DNA of 64,000 nt from Bacteroidota bacterium (GCA_003151815.1 PLYN01000045.1:208593-272592), one strand, 5' to 3'. Shown: positions 1 to 9,374, counted from the first letter of the stretch. Notes: generated from the sequence alone by a model not told the origin. Program-made: numbers and translations.

Positions 1-3000
1 AACCACATTTTGTGTGTTGCTGCAACCATTGGCTGTTATTGTATAAACATAGGTAACATTAATGGTAGAAGCTGTTGTATTGGTGAGCGTTTCACTTACA
101 GGGTTTGTTGTTCCTGATGACAAAGCTTGAGAAATACCCGCAACGGCTGCCCTGCTCCAGGCAAATGTTGCGCTTCCGTTGGCACTCGTAGCCGTGTATC
201 CAAATGCTGCACCGCTACAAATTGCCGGGGGTGTTAATGAACTGCTCAACGTAACTGAGGCTTTAACGGTTATAACAACATTTTGAGTTGAACTCACACA
301 ACCATTTGCCGTTGTAGTGTATGTATACGTAACATTTATCGGAACACCGGTGGTATTGGTAAGCGTTTCAGTTAAAGGATTAGTAGCACCTGATGTTCCT
401 GCTTCTGTAATACCGGCAACAGTTGCTCGCGCCCAGGCAAACGTAGCTCCTGTAGTTGCACTGGTGGCTTGATAACCCGATGCAGTACCGCTGCAAATTG
501 TTGCTGTTAAGGCACTGTTTAATGTTGGTTTAGGGTTTATTGTTACCACCACACTTTCAGCAGCCCCAACACAGGTTTGTGAAGTTGTATGATAAATATA
601 CGTAACATTGATGGGACCGGTAGTTGTATTTATTAATGTTTCATTTATATTTCCTGTACTCGCCGCAGCGCCATTTGAAATACCCGCAACTGCAGCGCGG
701 CTCCATGTAAATGTAGGAGATGGAAATGTACTGGTAGCTGTATACGTGAATGCTGTACCGCTACAAACTGCTGCCGGTGTTTTACTACTGCTTAATACCG
801 GATAAGGCACCGTAACGGTTACTGTGGACGTTCCTGAACAATAAGGCGCGAAACTCATATCATCCATGGCAAAGTCATTACCATTTGCAGTAGTGTTCAA
901 ATTCACTACGCAAATAGTACAAGTAGTACTATTACCAGAGTTCCAATTGGCGAAAAATTGCTGCCAGGGTCCAATTGTGTTTGGCGCAAGAAATGGTGAT
1001 CCTATCACAATTCCATTGATGGAAAACTGAAGTTTTGCAAGAGCGTTTACTGTCCCATCACCCAGGTGTTGAGTAGATACCCATGTTGAAAAAGCGTAAT
1101 CGCTATTGGGTGCAACAGTAAATGGTTCGCACCAAACATTGGCACCTGGATTACCGGCACCGTTTACCACCAATTGATTACGTGTAGCACCTCCTGTGTG
1201 ATCTAAAGTGGTAGAAAAAAGCGAGTGCACACCCGGACCTGTGGTTGTTGCCGCTGTTGCTTTATGCCCCATGGTCACAATTGAATACCTTCCTTCCGAC
1301 ATATCACCGGTAGTAGTAATCGGCCAATTTACATAATCACTAGTAAAACCGGCTGGGGATACAGAATTAAAATTACCATTTATCACCTTTTCTGTACTGG
1401 TTCCCCAACCTGTAACGGTATAAGTAGTGGTAACAGTAGGATTAGCTGTAGTGCTGTATGTAGAAGGGCTTCCCAATCCAAGAGTATTCAACCAGGAATA
1501 TGTATTTGTATTGCTTCCGCTTGCAGAAAGATGGGTACTTGATCCGGAGCAAATAGTAACATTGGCACTTGCCACTATAGTAGGAGTTGGGGCAACTTCT
1601 ATTTGTAAGGTATTACTGTATGCAGAGCATGAACCCGAGGTTGACACACGTCTATAATACCTAGTTGAGGCAAAACTAGGTGGAGCATAGTTATTAAATA
1701 CAGCTCCACCCACGGTGGTAGGAGCAGAAAAAGCGCTTGTTGCATCATATTGCCATGTATATGATAAAGGTGCGCCTGTTCCATCAACTGTTGAGGAAAA
1801 AGCAACAGGAGTTTGATTTCCACAAATGGATTGATTATCAGCAATGGTACCACCGGTTACGTCACTAATGATTACATTATATGAGCCTGAGCCTGCAGAC
1901 CAACAACCACCGGTAGTCTTGGTTCTAATATAATACATTCCCGCTACTGTTGTTGCATAAGTACTTGTAGCAGGAAGAGCGGTACTGGTGCCGGCAGCAT
2001 TTGTTCCTTGCCAATACAAGGCATTAGGTGCAACCAAACCGGTAGTGTTTTGAGTTAAGGTACCTGTAACAGGATTACATGTCCCAGCAAAAGTTGGATT
2101 AGCGGGATCAGCCGGAATAGCAACTGTTACAACTGTTATTGTTCCTGAATTCGCGCTGGTACTGCCACATTTATCCGCTCTCACGCGGTAATAATAGGTA
2201 GTTCCTGTAGTTAAACCGGTAACATTATAAGTTAGAACATCTAAAACACTTACATTATTTGCAACCATGCCGGCAGTAAAAGTGGAGACAGTTGAAACAT
2301 CTAAAAAGTAACCGCTGGTAGCCGCGGAGGCATTCCAGTTAGCACTAAAAGAAGTACAGGCAACATTGGTTGCTGCGGTTGCCACAGGAGCTGCGGGAGT
2401 AGCTCCAACGCCTAATGTTTGCGTGCCACTTAAATTACTGAACCCAGTGGGAGTTTGCGCAGCAGTTATGTTTCCAGGAAGTGTGCCTATTGCGAATATC
2501 GTATGCCCATTGACAACAGTTCCGGAAGGCGAAACATCGAATGTTACCCAAAAATAAATGGTTGCATTACCAATAGCTTGGGAAAAAGCAGGAAACGTTT
2601 GAGTTGCGAGACTAGAAGGAGCTGCAATGGTAGCGAGTAAAACAGGTGCAGTAAACGTAGAAGTAGTACCTGTGGTCCATAATTTTAAATTAGCAATATC
2701 GGGTCCGGTACCGGTTTGTTTATAGGTACCTCCCAACATTATACTATAATCTGTGAAAGTTCCGGGGTTATTGGCACCTGTTAAAGAAAAACTATGTAAA
2801 GGAACGGTAGTAGTACTTGGGCAAATATTAGCCGCTGTCACTGCTGCGTTGGTTCCAATAACTAAAGTACCCGGTAGGGAATAAGTAATTCTAACTGTCC
2901 CTATCCCACCATTGCCACCGGCATGTCCGCCACCACTAAGAAATCCGCCACCGGCACCACCGCCACCACCGCCACCCGGAGAATTACCTACATTGTTAGT

Positions 3001-3660
3001 ACCACCACCACTACCTCCACTGGGAGATGAGCCTCCTGTGGTACCTGAACCATTAGCTCCACTCGTCAAAGTAGTTCCTATACCTGAAGCACCGGCTCCA
3101 CCTGTTCCGGCAGCACCACCGGCAACACCGCCATTACCACCCACAGCAGCTACCAACTGAGTTCCTGAAGTTCCGGGCGAACTAAAATAGGAGCTATTTC
3201 CAGCAGTTCCGTTATTATTAGAGGAGCCGGCGCCACCACCACCACCAACACCAATGTTATAAATGCTACCGGGAACAACCGTTAAATTGGTATATATGGA
3301 ATAAGCTCCAGAACCACCACCACCACCGGCAGGTCCACCTAAAAGACCACCTTTACCACCACCACCACCACCACCGCCACCCCATGCGTAAACTGTTATG
3401 GAAGTTACACCGGCAGGTGCAGTCCATGTAGATAATCCGGTTGTAGTAAAATCAGGTACTGTAATTGTACTTTGAGAAAAAATTTGATTGGAAGTAAATA
3501 CAAAAAACAACAAAATGCTGAACAAGGACAAACTGAAATTTTTCCCCACAGAAGATGCAGGAGCAGAATTTCCATATATTAAACTGTTGTGGGTTCCCGG
3601 AACATCGCCAACGTTTTTTTCTCTGAAAAAACACCTGATTTTAGAGTAGGTTGTATTCAT
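1..3660 (-). CDS. Secreted glycine-rich, FN3 and PKD-like repeat adhesin, C-terminus off window
   Basis: The reading frame is open without a stop from the ATG at 3660 to base 1, giving 1220 visible residues; the C-terminus lies outside. A hydrophobic export segment spans about residues 41-62 and ends FSQ, preceded by an unusual 40-residue hydrophilic extension; a GTG at 3549 would give a conventional signal peptide instead. Next comes a glycine-rich region (about 75-245) opening with WTAPAGVTSITV, a fibronectin type III-like domain (about 418-505, ending YYRVRADKC), Ig-like segments, a jelly-roll-like domain beginning near residue 760 (NGNF...GFTSDY), and then PKD-like repeats of about 90 residues, three of them visible (AVCSGTAFTYTAT type). 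This architecture is typical of large T9SS-exported surface proteins in Bacteroidota. A sorting domain is expected but cannot be seen. Substrate or adhesive target is unknown. Confidence 0.85.
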   Translation of the reverse strand, partial: MNTTYSKIRCFFREKNVGDVPGTHNSLIYGNSAPASSVGKNFSLSLFSILLFFVFTSNQIFSQSTITVPDFTTTGLSTWTAPAGVTSITVYAWGGGGGGGGGKGGLLGGPAGGGGGSGAYSIYTNLTVVPGSIYNIGVGGGGGAGSSNNNGTAGNSSYFSSPGTSGTQLVAAVGGNGGVAGGAAGTGGAGASGIGTTLTSGANGSGTTGGSSPSGGSGGGTNNVGNSPGGGGGGGAGGGFLSGGGHAGGNGGIGTVRITYSLPGTLVIGTNAAVTAANICPSTTTVPLHSFSLTGANNPGTFTDYSIMLGGTYKQTGTGPDIANLKLWTTGTTSTFTAPVLLATIAAPSSLATQTFPAFSQAIGNATIYFWVTFDVSPSGTVVNGHTIFAIGTLPGNITAAQTPTGFSNLSGTQTLGVGATPAAPVATAATNVACTSFSANWNASAATSGYFLDVSTVSTFTAGMVANNVSVLDVLTYNVTGLTTGTTYYYRVRADKCGSTSANSGTITVVTVAIPADPANPTFAGTCNPVTGTLTQNTTGLVAPNALYWQGTNAAGTSTALPATSTYATTVAGMYYIRTKTTGGCWSAGSGSYNVIISDVTGGTIADNQSICGNQTPVAFSSTVDGTGAPLSYTWQYDATSAFSAPTTVGGAVFNNYAPPSFASTRYYRRVSTSGSCSAYSNTLQIEVAPTPTIVASANVTICSGSSTHLSASGSNTNTYSWLNTLGLGSPSTYSTTANPTVTTTYTVTGWGTSTEKVINGNFNSVSPAGFTSDYVNWPITTTGDMSEGRYSIVTMGHKATAATTTGPGVHSLFSTTLDHTGGATRNQLVVNGAGNPGANVWCEPFTVAPNSDYAFSTWVSTQHLGDGTVNALAKLQFSINGIVIGSPFLAPNTIGPWQQFFANWNSGNSTTCTICVVNLNTTANGNDFAMDDMSFAPYCSGTSTVTVTVPYPVLSSSKTPAAVCSGTAFTYTATSTFPSPTFTWSRAAVAGISNGAAASTGNINETLINTTTGPINVTYIYHTTSQTCVGAAESVVVTINPKPTLNSALTATICSGTASGYQATSATTGATFAWARATVAGITEAGTSGATNPLTETLTNTTGVPINVTYTYTTTANGCVSSTQNVVITVKASVTLSSSLTPPAICSGAAFGYTATSANGSATFAWSRAAVAGISQALSSGTTNPVSETLTNTTASTINVTYVYTITANGCSNTQNVV

Positions 3661-4168
3661 TTTATTGAAGTTTGAAAGTTCAAAGTTTGAAAGTTTAAAG
3701 TTTGAGGTTTGAGGTTTAATTTGTAAAACTGCATTGCCTTTGAAACTCCAAACTATTTATTATATGGCTTTTTATTAATTTAAAAGTATTTTATTTATTC
3801 TGAAGCAGTAGTAAATATAAAAAAATTGTGTGATTTTTTACATTTTTTACATTAAATCCAATTGGAATAATTAGTTTTTTTATTAACACAACAATCTTAC
3901 GTAATAATAACAAATTAGGTTACATATTTCAGTTTGAAAGTTAAAAGTTGAAAAATTAAATTTATTATGTTGAAATCGTTAAACAGCAATCCAACAATAA
4001 GTCGAATGAAAACAGGAAAAATAACCAGCAGAATTAGTTGCAAATTTTGAACCTTTTAACTTTAAACTTTCTAACTTTGTTTTTTGTAAAACTTTAAATC
4101 TCATTATCCGTATACTTACAAAAATTTGCAACCTGTTACTAAAAAAAATGGGTTCCTAACAATCATTT
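3661..4168. repeat. 508-bp gene-free stretch holding family A repeat arms
   Basis: The stretch contains no plausible gene. It holds AAAGTT-rich arms at about 3664-3716 and 3931-3953 and complementary AACTTT-rich arms at about 4050-4083, so the ends can pair over roughly 400 bases. These belong to the same family (A) as the arms around 5049-5276, 6208-6360, 9375-9533 and 45098-45196. The stretch is also the divergent promoter region of the adhesin (minus strand) and the acyltransferase at 4169. Confidence 0.6.
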
Positions 4169-5062
4169 ATGAGTCAAGATTCGCATAAATCACATCCTGC
4201 TAAAGAGCATAAAAGATTTATTGATATAGAAAAAGCAATAGGAAATAAAAATCCCCGGTTGTTAAAAATCATGCCCCTCTTTTTGCTGAATTATATAAAA
4301 AAAGTGATTCATCAGGAAGAGTTAAACGATGCTGTTAATTTTCACAGTCATCGTTATCGTTTGGATTTTGCTGATGCTGCCATGGAAGTATTTGGTCCGA
4401 ATACCAAAGTAAGCGGTGAAGAAAATATCCCCAAAGATGGTGGTGTAATTATGGTTGCCAATCACCCTTTAGGTGGTTTGGATGGAGTGGCTTTTATTCA
4501 AGTGGTTGGGAAGTTTCGTGCAGACATCCGTTTTTTTGTGAATGATCTGCTGTTGTCGTTCAAGAATTTCGAAGAAATATTTGTTCCTGTCAATACGCTT
4601 GGTAAAAACCCGGCTGAATATAAAGAAACAATGGAACAGGTTTTTGCCGGCAATGAGTGTTTGTTATTATTTCCGGCAGGTATGGTTTCGAGGCGTCGCA
4701 AAGGAGGAGAAGTGAAAGATCTTGTTTGGAAAAAAAGTTTTATCGCCAAATCCATTCAATATCAAAAAGATGTGTACCCTGTTTTTATTGAAGCAGAAAA
4801 CTCAAACTTTTTTTATCAGCTGGGCTATTGGAGAAAAAAAATAGGTATTAAAACGAATATTGAAATGTTTTACCTGGTGGACGAAATGTATCAACAAAAT
4901 GGAAAAACAATTTCCTTCCTATTCGGCAAACCTATTTCATGGGAAACATTTACGACAGACAAACCTGCTGAATACTGGTCGGAAAAGGTGAAAGAACATG
5001 TGTATGCGTTGAAATCAGGTGATAAATTGAAAATGTTACCGGTAAAGGGAGTTCAAAGTTAG
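4169..5062 (+). CDS. Lysophospholipid-type O-acyltransferase (GlsA/OlsA-like, hemolysin family)
   Basis: Probable membrane-associated PlsC-superfamily O-acyltransferase of 297 residues that transfers an acyl chain onto a hydroxylated lipid. The catalytic block is HPLGGLDG at residues 99-106; His and Asp are separated by five residues (HX5D), as in the hemolysin-like acyltransferases, rather than the HX4D of classical PlsC. A second block, FPAGMVSRR at 168-176, fits the phosphate-binding motif III. The next gene is a GNAT-type N-acyltransferase, and this pairing matches the OlsB/OlsA (ornithine lipid) or GlsB/GlsA (glycine lipid) partners known from Bacteroidota. I infer the second, O-acylation step of an N-acyl amino-acid lipid. 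The last residues (GVQS) and the TAG stop lie in a family A repeat. The exact substrate cannot be read from sequence. Confidence 0.75.
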   Translation: MSQDSHKSHPAKEHKRFIDIEKAIGNKNPRLLKIMPLFLLNYIKKVIHQEELNDAVNFHSHRYRLDFADAAMEVFGPNTKVSGEENIPKDGGVIMVANHPLGGLDGVAFIQVVGKFRADIRFFVNDLLLSFKNFEEIFVPVNTLGKNPAEYKETMEQVFAGNECLLLFPAGMVSRRRKGGEVKDLVWKKSFIAKSIQYQKDVYPVFIEAENSNFFYQLGYWRKKIGIKTNIEMFYLVDEMYQQNGKTISFLFGKPISWETFTTDKPAEYWSEKVKEHVYALKSGDKLKMLPVKGVQS

Positions 5063-5276
5063 AAAGTTCAAAGTTCAAAGTTTGGGATCTTTGTTACGAA
5101 AATCAAATATGGTTAATTAACAGGCAAAGAAATTAGATAATTAATTCAGGAACAATAAAACAATCCCCATAGCCTTCTTTAAAGTGGGATTCAAAAAAAG
5201 AAAAAATTGAAAATTAGTTTAGAATGTATAGAAAACGGGCGAACTTTAAACTAACAAAACTTTAAACTTTGAACTA
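5049..5276. repeat. Family A inverted-repeat element (copy 2)
   Basis: The left arm (5049-5085) is rich in AGTTCAAAG units, and the right arm (5242-5276) is its imperfect complement ending CTTTGAACTA, five bases before the ATG at 5281. The left arm overlaps the end of the upstream gene and contains its TAG stop. The interior shows no coding capacity. Pairing of the arms would give a long AU-rich hairpin between the two acyltransferase genes. Confidence 0.7.
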
Positions 5277-5280
5277 AAAT

Positions 5281-6210
5281 ATGGAAGAAAAAATAATAGA
5301 ACCGATAGCAAAAAGCATATTATTAGCGGAACTTACGCCTGATAAATTTGTGCGTGTTACTAATAATGGAGTGAATGAAATTTACGTCATCACTCATCAC
5401 GATTCGCCAAATGTGATGCTGGAAATAGGACGTTTGCGTGAAGTTACTTTTCGTGCTTCCGGTGGCGGAACAGGTCATTCCATTGATATTGATGAATTTG
5501 ATACTGCGGATGCTCCTTACAAACAATTAATTGTATGGAGCCCCGAGGATAATGAAATTGTGGGTGGATACCGCTATATTAAATGTAAAGATGCTCCTAT
5601 CGATGTCAATGGTATTGTTCAACTCGCCACTACTGAACTTTTTATATTTTCCGAAAAATTTATGAACGATTATCTGCCTTATACTATTGAATTGGGTCGA
5701 TCTTTTGTTCAACCAAAATTTCAACCTTCACTGGAAAACCGTAAAGGATTATTTTCATTGGATAACTTATGGGATGGCTTGGGGGCACTTATTATAGACA
5801 ATCCCGACATCCACTATTTTTTTGGCAAAGTAACTATGTATACTCATTTTAATGTTCATGCCAGAGATATGATTTTGGCATTCATGAAATCCTATTTTCC
5901 TGATCCCGAAAATTTAGTTCGACCAATCATACCTTTGCCAATAACAACAGATGTGTCTGATTTTTTAACTTCTATAAAAGGTTTAAGCTATAAAGACGGG
6001 CATCGTATATTAAATAAAAATGTGCGTGATCTTGGTGAACAAATTCCACCATTAGTAAATTCATATATGAATATTTCTCCTACTATGAAAAGCTTTGGAA
6101 CATCCAGCAATGCTCATTTTGGCGATGTAGAAGAGTCCGGTATTATGGTTACGATTAAGGATATTTATGATACCAAGGCGGAACGACATATAGCGACTTA
6201 TAAGAAATAG
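5281..6210 (+). CDS. GNAT-fold N-acyltransferase (GlsB/OlsB-like)
   Basis: A 309-residue cytosolic protein of the acetyltransferase_5/hemolysin family. These enzymes use acyl-ACP to N-acylate an amino acid, as in OlsB (ornithine) or GlsB (glycine). Supporting features are the N-terminal LREVTFRASGGGTG segment (about 53-66), the central acyl-donor region with YRYIKC and ELGRSFVQP (about 98-140), and a following lipid-binding C-terminal half. It lies directly downstream of an O-acyltransferase on the same strand, separated only by a family A repeat, so the two probably act in sequence: N-acylation by this protein, then O-acylation. Its TAG stop (6208-6210) is the first three bases of the next repeat. 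Amino-acid specificity is not determinable here; glycine lipids (flavolipin class) are my preferred guess for this phylum. Confidence 0.75.
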   Translation: MEEKIIEPIAKSILLAELTPDKFVRVTNNGVNEIYVITHHDSPNVMLEIGRLREVTFRASGGGTGHSIDIDEFDTADAPYKQLIVWSPEDNEIVGGYRYIKCKDAPIDVNGIVQLATTELFIFSEKFMNDYLPYTIELGRSFVQPKFQPSLENRKGLFSLDNLWDGLGALIIDNPDIHYFFGKVTMYTHFNVHARDMILAFMKSYFPDPENLVRPIIPLPITTDVSDFLTSIKGLSYKDGHRILNKNVRDLGEQIPPLVNSYMNISPTMKSFGTSSNAHFGDVEESGIMVTIKDIYDTKAERHIATYKK

Positions 6211-6360
6211 TTCAAAGTTTAAAGTTAGAAAGTTTAAAGTTTTTTTTCAACTAATTTGTCTTTCTCTGAATTGAAAATCATCTTTTTTCTCCCTTCAGTT
6301 TTCTGATATTATCTCCTATTTTAATTAACTTTAAACTTTCTAACTTTAAACTTTGAACTA
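6208..6360. repeat. Family A element (copy 3) with perfect 34-bp inverted repeats
   Basis: Bases 6208-6241 (start TAGTTCAAAGTTTAAAG) and 6327-6360 (end CTTTAAACTTTGAACTA) are perfect reverse complements over 34 bases, enclosing an 85-base AT-rich interior without an ORF. The first three bases are the stop codon of the GNAT gene, and the element ends six bases before the engB ATG. This is the cleanest copy of the family and defines its ends as TAGTTCAAAG...CTTTGAACTA. Confidence 0.9.
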
Positions 6361-6366
6361 ATAATA

Positions 6367-6981
6367 ATGGAAATAAAAACAGCACAATTTGTTATCAGTA
6401 ATACGGAAGTGGCGAAATGTCCTGCACCTATTTTACCTGAATATGCCTTTATAGGGCGCTCCAATGTTGGGAAATCATCGCTCATCAATATGTTATGTGC
6501 CAGAAAAAATATGGCGAAAACATCCGGTAAGCCCGGTAAAACACAACTAATCAATCATTTTATCATCAACGAAAATTGGTATTTAGTGGATTTACCCGGT
6601 TACGGATATGCACAGGTTTCGAAAGATCAAAAAGAAAAATGGAACAAATTCATCGAACAATATATTCTGCAACGAGAAAATTTAATGTGCTTGATGGTGC
6701 TTTTGGATTCACGCATTCCACAGCAAAAAGTGGATCTGGATTTTATGGATTGGCTGGGTGAACATGGGATCCCTTTTGTAATGGTTTTTACAAAAATAGA
6801 TAAGCTTTCAAAAAAACAATTCAATGACAGAATAGTCAGCTATAAAGAAGAAATGGGGAAACATTGGGATGAATTGCCACAATGTTTTTATACTTCCGCA
6901 GAAAAACAAGATGGCAAGAAAGAACTGTTGACTTTTATTGAAGATAGTAATAAACTGTTTAAGAAAAAAGTTAAAAGTTAG
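6367..6981 (+). CDS. engB: Ribosome biogenesis GTPase EngB/YsxC (YihA)
   Basis: TRAFAC-class GTPase of 204 residues required for maturation of the large ribosomal subunit. The G1 P-loop GRSNVGKSS is at residues 30-38, the G3 motif DLPGYGYA starts at 75, G4 is TKIDK near 142, and the G5 region is TSAEK near 177. KTSGKPGKTQ (51-60) is the conserved switch I block of the family. Length is normal. The gene lies six bases after a family A repeat and its stop codon TAG sits in a short AAAAGTTAG sequence resembling the same repeat. The next gene begins six bases downstream, so the two are probably co-transcribed. Confidence 0.95.
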   Translation: MEIKTAQFVISNTEVAKCPAPILPEYAFIGRSNVGKSSLINMLCARKNMAKTSGKPGKTQLINHFIINENWYLVDLPGYGYAQVSKDQKEKWNKFIEQYILQRENLMCLMVLLDSRIPQQKVDLDFMDWLGEHGIPFVMVFTKIDKLSKKQFNDRIVSYKEEMGKHWDELPQCFYTSAEKQDGKKELLTFIEDSNKLFKKKVKS

Positions 6982-6987
6982 AAGGCA

Positions 6988-8922
6988 ATGCCAAGGAATA
7001 ATGCAACGTTTCCAAATTCGTATTTAACATTTTTTTTGTTGGCACTTATTATGATTCCTGCTGCCATTTATTTTAAGTCCCTGAATAATCAATTCATATC
7101 CTCTTGGGACGATAATGTGTATGTTACTGAAAACCCTATCATCAAATCCTTTCATGGCGACAGCATACCCTTTAGTATAAATTATTATTTTAGGAATTTT
7201 ATTGGTGGAAATTACCATCCTCTTACTATGCTTAGCTATAGTATAGAATATTCAAAATTTAAACTCAATCCGAAACCATATCATATAACCAATCTTGTTC
7301 TACACCTACTGAACACGCTACTTGTTTTTTGTTTTATTTTTTTGCTGACACGGAAACAATGGGTTGCATTTATCACTGCATTGCTTTTTTCAATTCACCC
7401 AATGCATGTTGAATCGGTTGCCTGGGTTGCGGAACGTAAGGATGTGTTGTATTCATTTTTTTATCTTGCTGCCCTATGTATGTATCTTATTTACCTACAA
7501 CAAGAAAAAAGAAAATGGTTATTTTATGCTTTTACTTTTTTACTTTTTGTATTCGCCATTTTATCTAAGGCAATGGCAGTGAGCCTTCCTATAGCTTTTT
7601 TTGTTGTTGATTATTTTATCGGAAGAAAAATCAGTTTGAAAACTGTTTTTGAAAAAGTGCCTTTCCTTTTGTTATCGGTCATTTTCGGATACGTTGCCAT
7701 AGAAGCACAAAAGTCTATCAACGCATTGCATGAGATGGCGGAATACAATTTTTTCGACCGCTTTCTGTTTGTCTGTTATGGATTGATGATGTATTTATGG
7801 AAACTTATTTTGCCAATACATTTATCAGCCTTCTATAATTACCCTCCAAAGGGTGAAGGAATGTTTCCCATTATTTTTTATATCGCGCCTATTGTAATTT
7901 TTGGTTTGGCATATCTTATTCTAAAAAGTAAAGCAAAATATTTCGGGAAAGATGTATGGTTTGGATTTGGATTTTTTATTACCACCATTGCATTGGTGTC
8001 ACAAGTACTCCCGGTTGGAGGCACCATTATTTCAGACCGTTATACCTACCTACCCTATATTGGATTGTTTTTTATTTTAGCACAATGGATCGATAATTTA
8101 TCAGCGAATAAAGCGGAGAAAATAAAACCCTTAAAAATATTTGCTTTGTCGGGCTTGGTTTTTTTTATTATTTCATGTTGCTTTTTAACATTTCAACGCA
8201 GTAAGGTTTGGCACGATGGTATTCGATTATGGAGTGATGCAATTGAAAAATTTGAGGAACACCCCCGGTCTTATAAAATGAGAGGTGAAGAATATTTTAT
8301 TGCAAAAAAATACGAAAAAGCAGTTGAAGATTATGATCATGCATTGGCGCAATATGAATATCCTGATTTGTATTATCATCGCGGATTCGCGAATTATAGT
8401 ATTGGAAAAAATGAAGCATCAATAAAAGATTTCACTGTTGCAATCAAATATAAACCAATTGATGCAAATGCATACCTCAATCGCGGAAACGCTTATTATG
8501 CGCTGAATAAATACAGTGAAGCAATAATCGATTACACTTCTGCGATCAGTAATAGAAAGAAATTTTCAGAGGCATACAATAACCGTGGACTCGCATATTA
8601 TTATCTTAAAAAATATCATGACGCGATAAAAGATTATACATCAGCAATCCAGTTTAATCCAAAATTTTCGGATGCATATTCCAATCGGGGTACTGCCTTT
8701 TATGGAAAAGGAAATTACGAAATGGCGATCAAAGATTATACTTCTGCAATTTCTTACAGGCCTGATTTTGCAAACGCTTATAACAATAGATCAAGAGCGT
8801 ATTTCAATATTCAAAAATTTCAACTTGCATTGAAAGATGTTCAAAAAGCAAAAGAATTGGGACAAACCATTGATCCGGCTTTTATGGAAGCGGTTCGGGT
8901 AAAAATTAATCAGAGGAAATAA
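6988..8922 (+). CDS. TMTC-like polytopic membrane protein with C-terminal TPRs
   Basis: A 644-residue inner-membrane protein. The N-terminal ~410 residues contain about ten hydrophobic helices and the loop motifs WDDNVYVTENP (about 40-50), NYHPLTMLSY (about 75-84) and HPMHVESVAWVAERKD (about 132-147), which characterise a GT-C-like family also found as the N-terminal part of eukaryotic TMTC proteins. The C-terminal part (about 425-635) consists of roughly six 34-residue tetratricopeptide repeats (AYNNRGLAYYYLKKY type). By analogy it may transfer a sugar from a lipid carrier to exported proteins, but neither donor nor acceptor can be inferred. It follows engB by six bases. Confidence 0.75.
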   Translation: MPRNNATFPNSYLTFFLLALIMIPAAIYFKSLNNQFISSWDDNVYVTENPIIKSFHGDSIPFSINYYFRNFIGGNYHPLTMLSYSIEYSKFKLNPKPYHITNLVLHLLNTLLVFCFIFLLTRKQWVAFITALLFSIHPMHVESVAWVAERKDVLYSFFYLAALCMYLIYLQQEKRKWLFYAFTFLLFVFAILSKAMAVSLPIAFFVVDYFIGRKISLKTVFEKVPFLLLSVIFGYVAIEAQKSINALHEMAEYNFFDRFLFVCYGLMMYLWKLILPIHLSAFYNYPPKGEGMFPIIFYIAPIVIFGLAYLILKSKAKYFGKDVWFGFGFFITTIALVSQVLPVGGTIISDRYTYLPYIGLFFILAQWIDNLSANKAEKIKPLKIFALSGLVFFIISCCFLTFQRSKVWHDGIRLWSDAIEKFEEHPRSYKMRGEEYFIAKKYEKAVEDYDHALAQYEYPDLYYHRGFANYSIGKNEASIKDFTVAIKYKPIDANAYLNRGNAYYALNKYSEAIIDYTSAISNRKKFSEAYNNRGLAYYYLKKYHDAIKDYTSAIQFNPKFSDAYSNRGTAFYGKGNYEMAIKDYTSAISYRPDFANAYNNRSRAYFNIQKFQLALKDVQKAKELGQTIDPAFMEAVRVKINQRK

Positions 8923-8984
8923 GGAATACAGAATTGAGAATGCTATAGAAGGGTGTACGACAAATCCCCCTTCTTCGTCTAAAG

Positions 8985-9021
8985 CCTCACCCCCAGCCCC
9001 TCTCCAAAGGAGAGGGGTGAC
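8985..9021. repeat. Family D palindromic repeat, intergenic copy
   Basis: The sequence CCTCACCCCCAGCCCC followed by TCTCCAAAGGAGAGGGG contains a strong hairpin (CCCCTCTCC/GGAGAGGGG). It lies between the convergent TPR-protein gene and gldC. The same core occurs in reverse orientation inside hemH (14221-14257) and in forward orientation inside the M20 amidohydrolase gene (49041-49073). No U-tract follows, so it is not a classic intrinsic terminator. Confidence 0.75.
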
Positions 9022-9041
9022 TGAATGTAAAGCACTTTGTA

Positions 9042-9371
9042 TTACTTTTTCTCTATCAGATTCATTTTTTCTCCGAAATGTTGTGCAAAACCACGCATTT
9101 CTTTGGATATTTCTACTTCACCCGTAGCACGCTCAAACGTATCCGCCATGGATAAAAGACTTTGATGATAAAATTGTTTCATCTCATCAATGATCATGTC
9201 TTTGGTCCAGAGATCAATACGCAAAGTATTGTTTTCTTTGGCATCCCACAATGCAATCATTACGGCTTTGCTGGTACTTTCTTCATTTGCATCGGAAGCA
9301 CTCCAATCGATTTGTTCCGGCAAATTGTTTTCATCAAGAGAAACAATAAATTTAATTTCAGATTTTTTCAT
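9042..9371 (-). CDS. gldC: Gliding motility protein GldC
   Basis: A 109-residue cytosolic protein with no signal peptide, matching the length and sequence pattern of GldC (KSEIKFIVSLDENNLPEQI at the N-terminus and GEVEISKEMRGFAQHFGEK near the C-terminus). GldC is associated with gliding motility and T9SS function in Flavobacterium, with an enhancing rather than essential role. It lies directly downstream of gldB on the same strand, the known gldB-gldC order, separated here by 155 bases that hold a family A repeat. Whether this organism glides cannot be concluded from these two genes. Confidence 0.9.
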   Translation of the reverse strand: MKKSEIKFIVSLDENNLPEQIDWSASDANEESTSKAVMIALWDAKENNTLRIDLWTKDMIIDEMKQFYHQSLLSMADTFERATGEVEISKEMRGFAQHFGEKMNLIEKK

Positions 9372-9374
9372 TTC

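Noticed and set aside
608..805. Short open frames on the plus strand between 600 and 3200
   Set aside because: They lie opposite the continuous adhesin frame, have biased composition from its Gly/Thr/Pro codons, and no start signal.
2912..3160. Proline-rich 82-residue frame
   Set aside because: It is the antisense shadow of the glycine-rich region of the adhesin.
8985..9021. Family D hairpin as a terminator of the TPR gene
   Set aside because: No U-tract follows and the same sequence is found inside coding regions, so it is better explained as a repeat.
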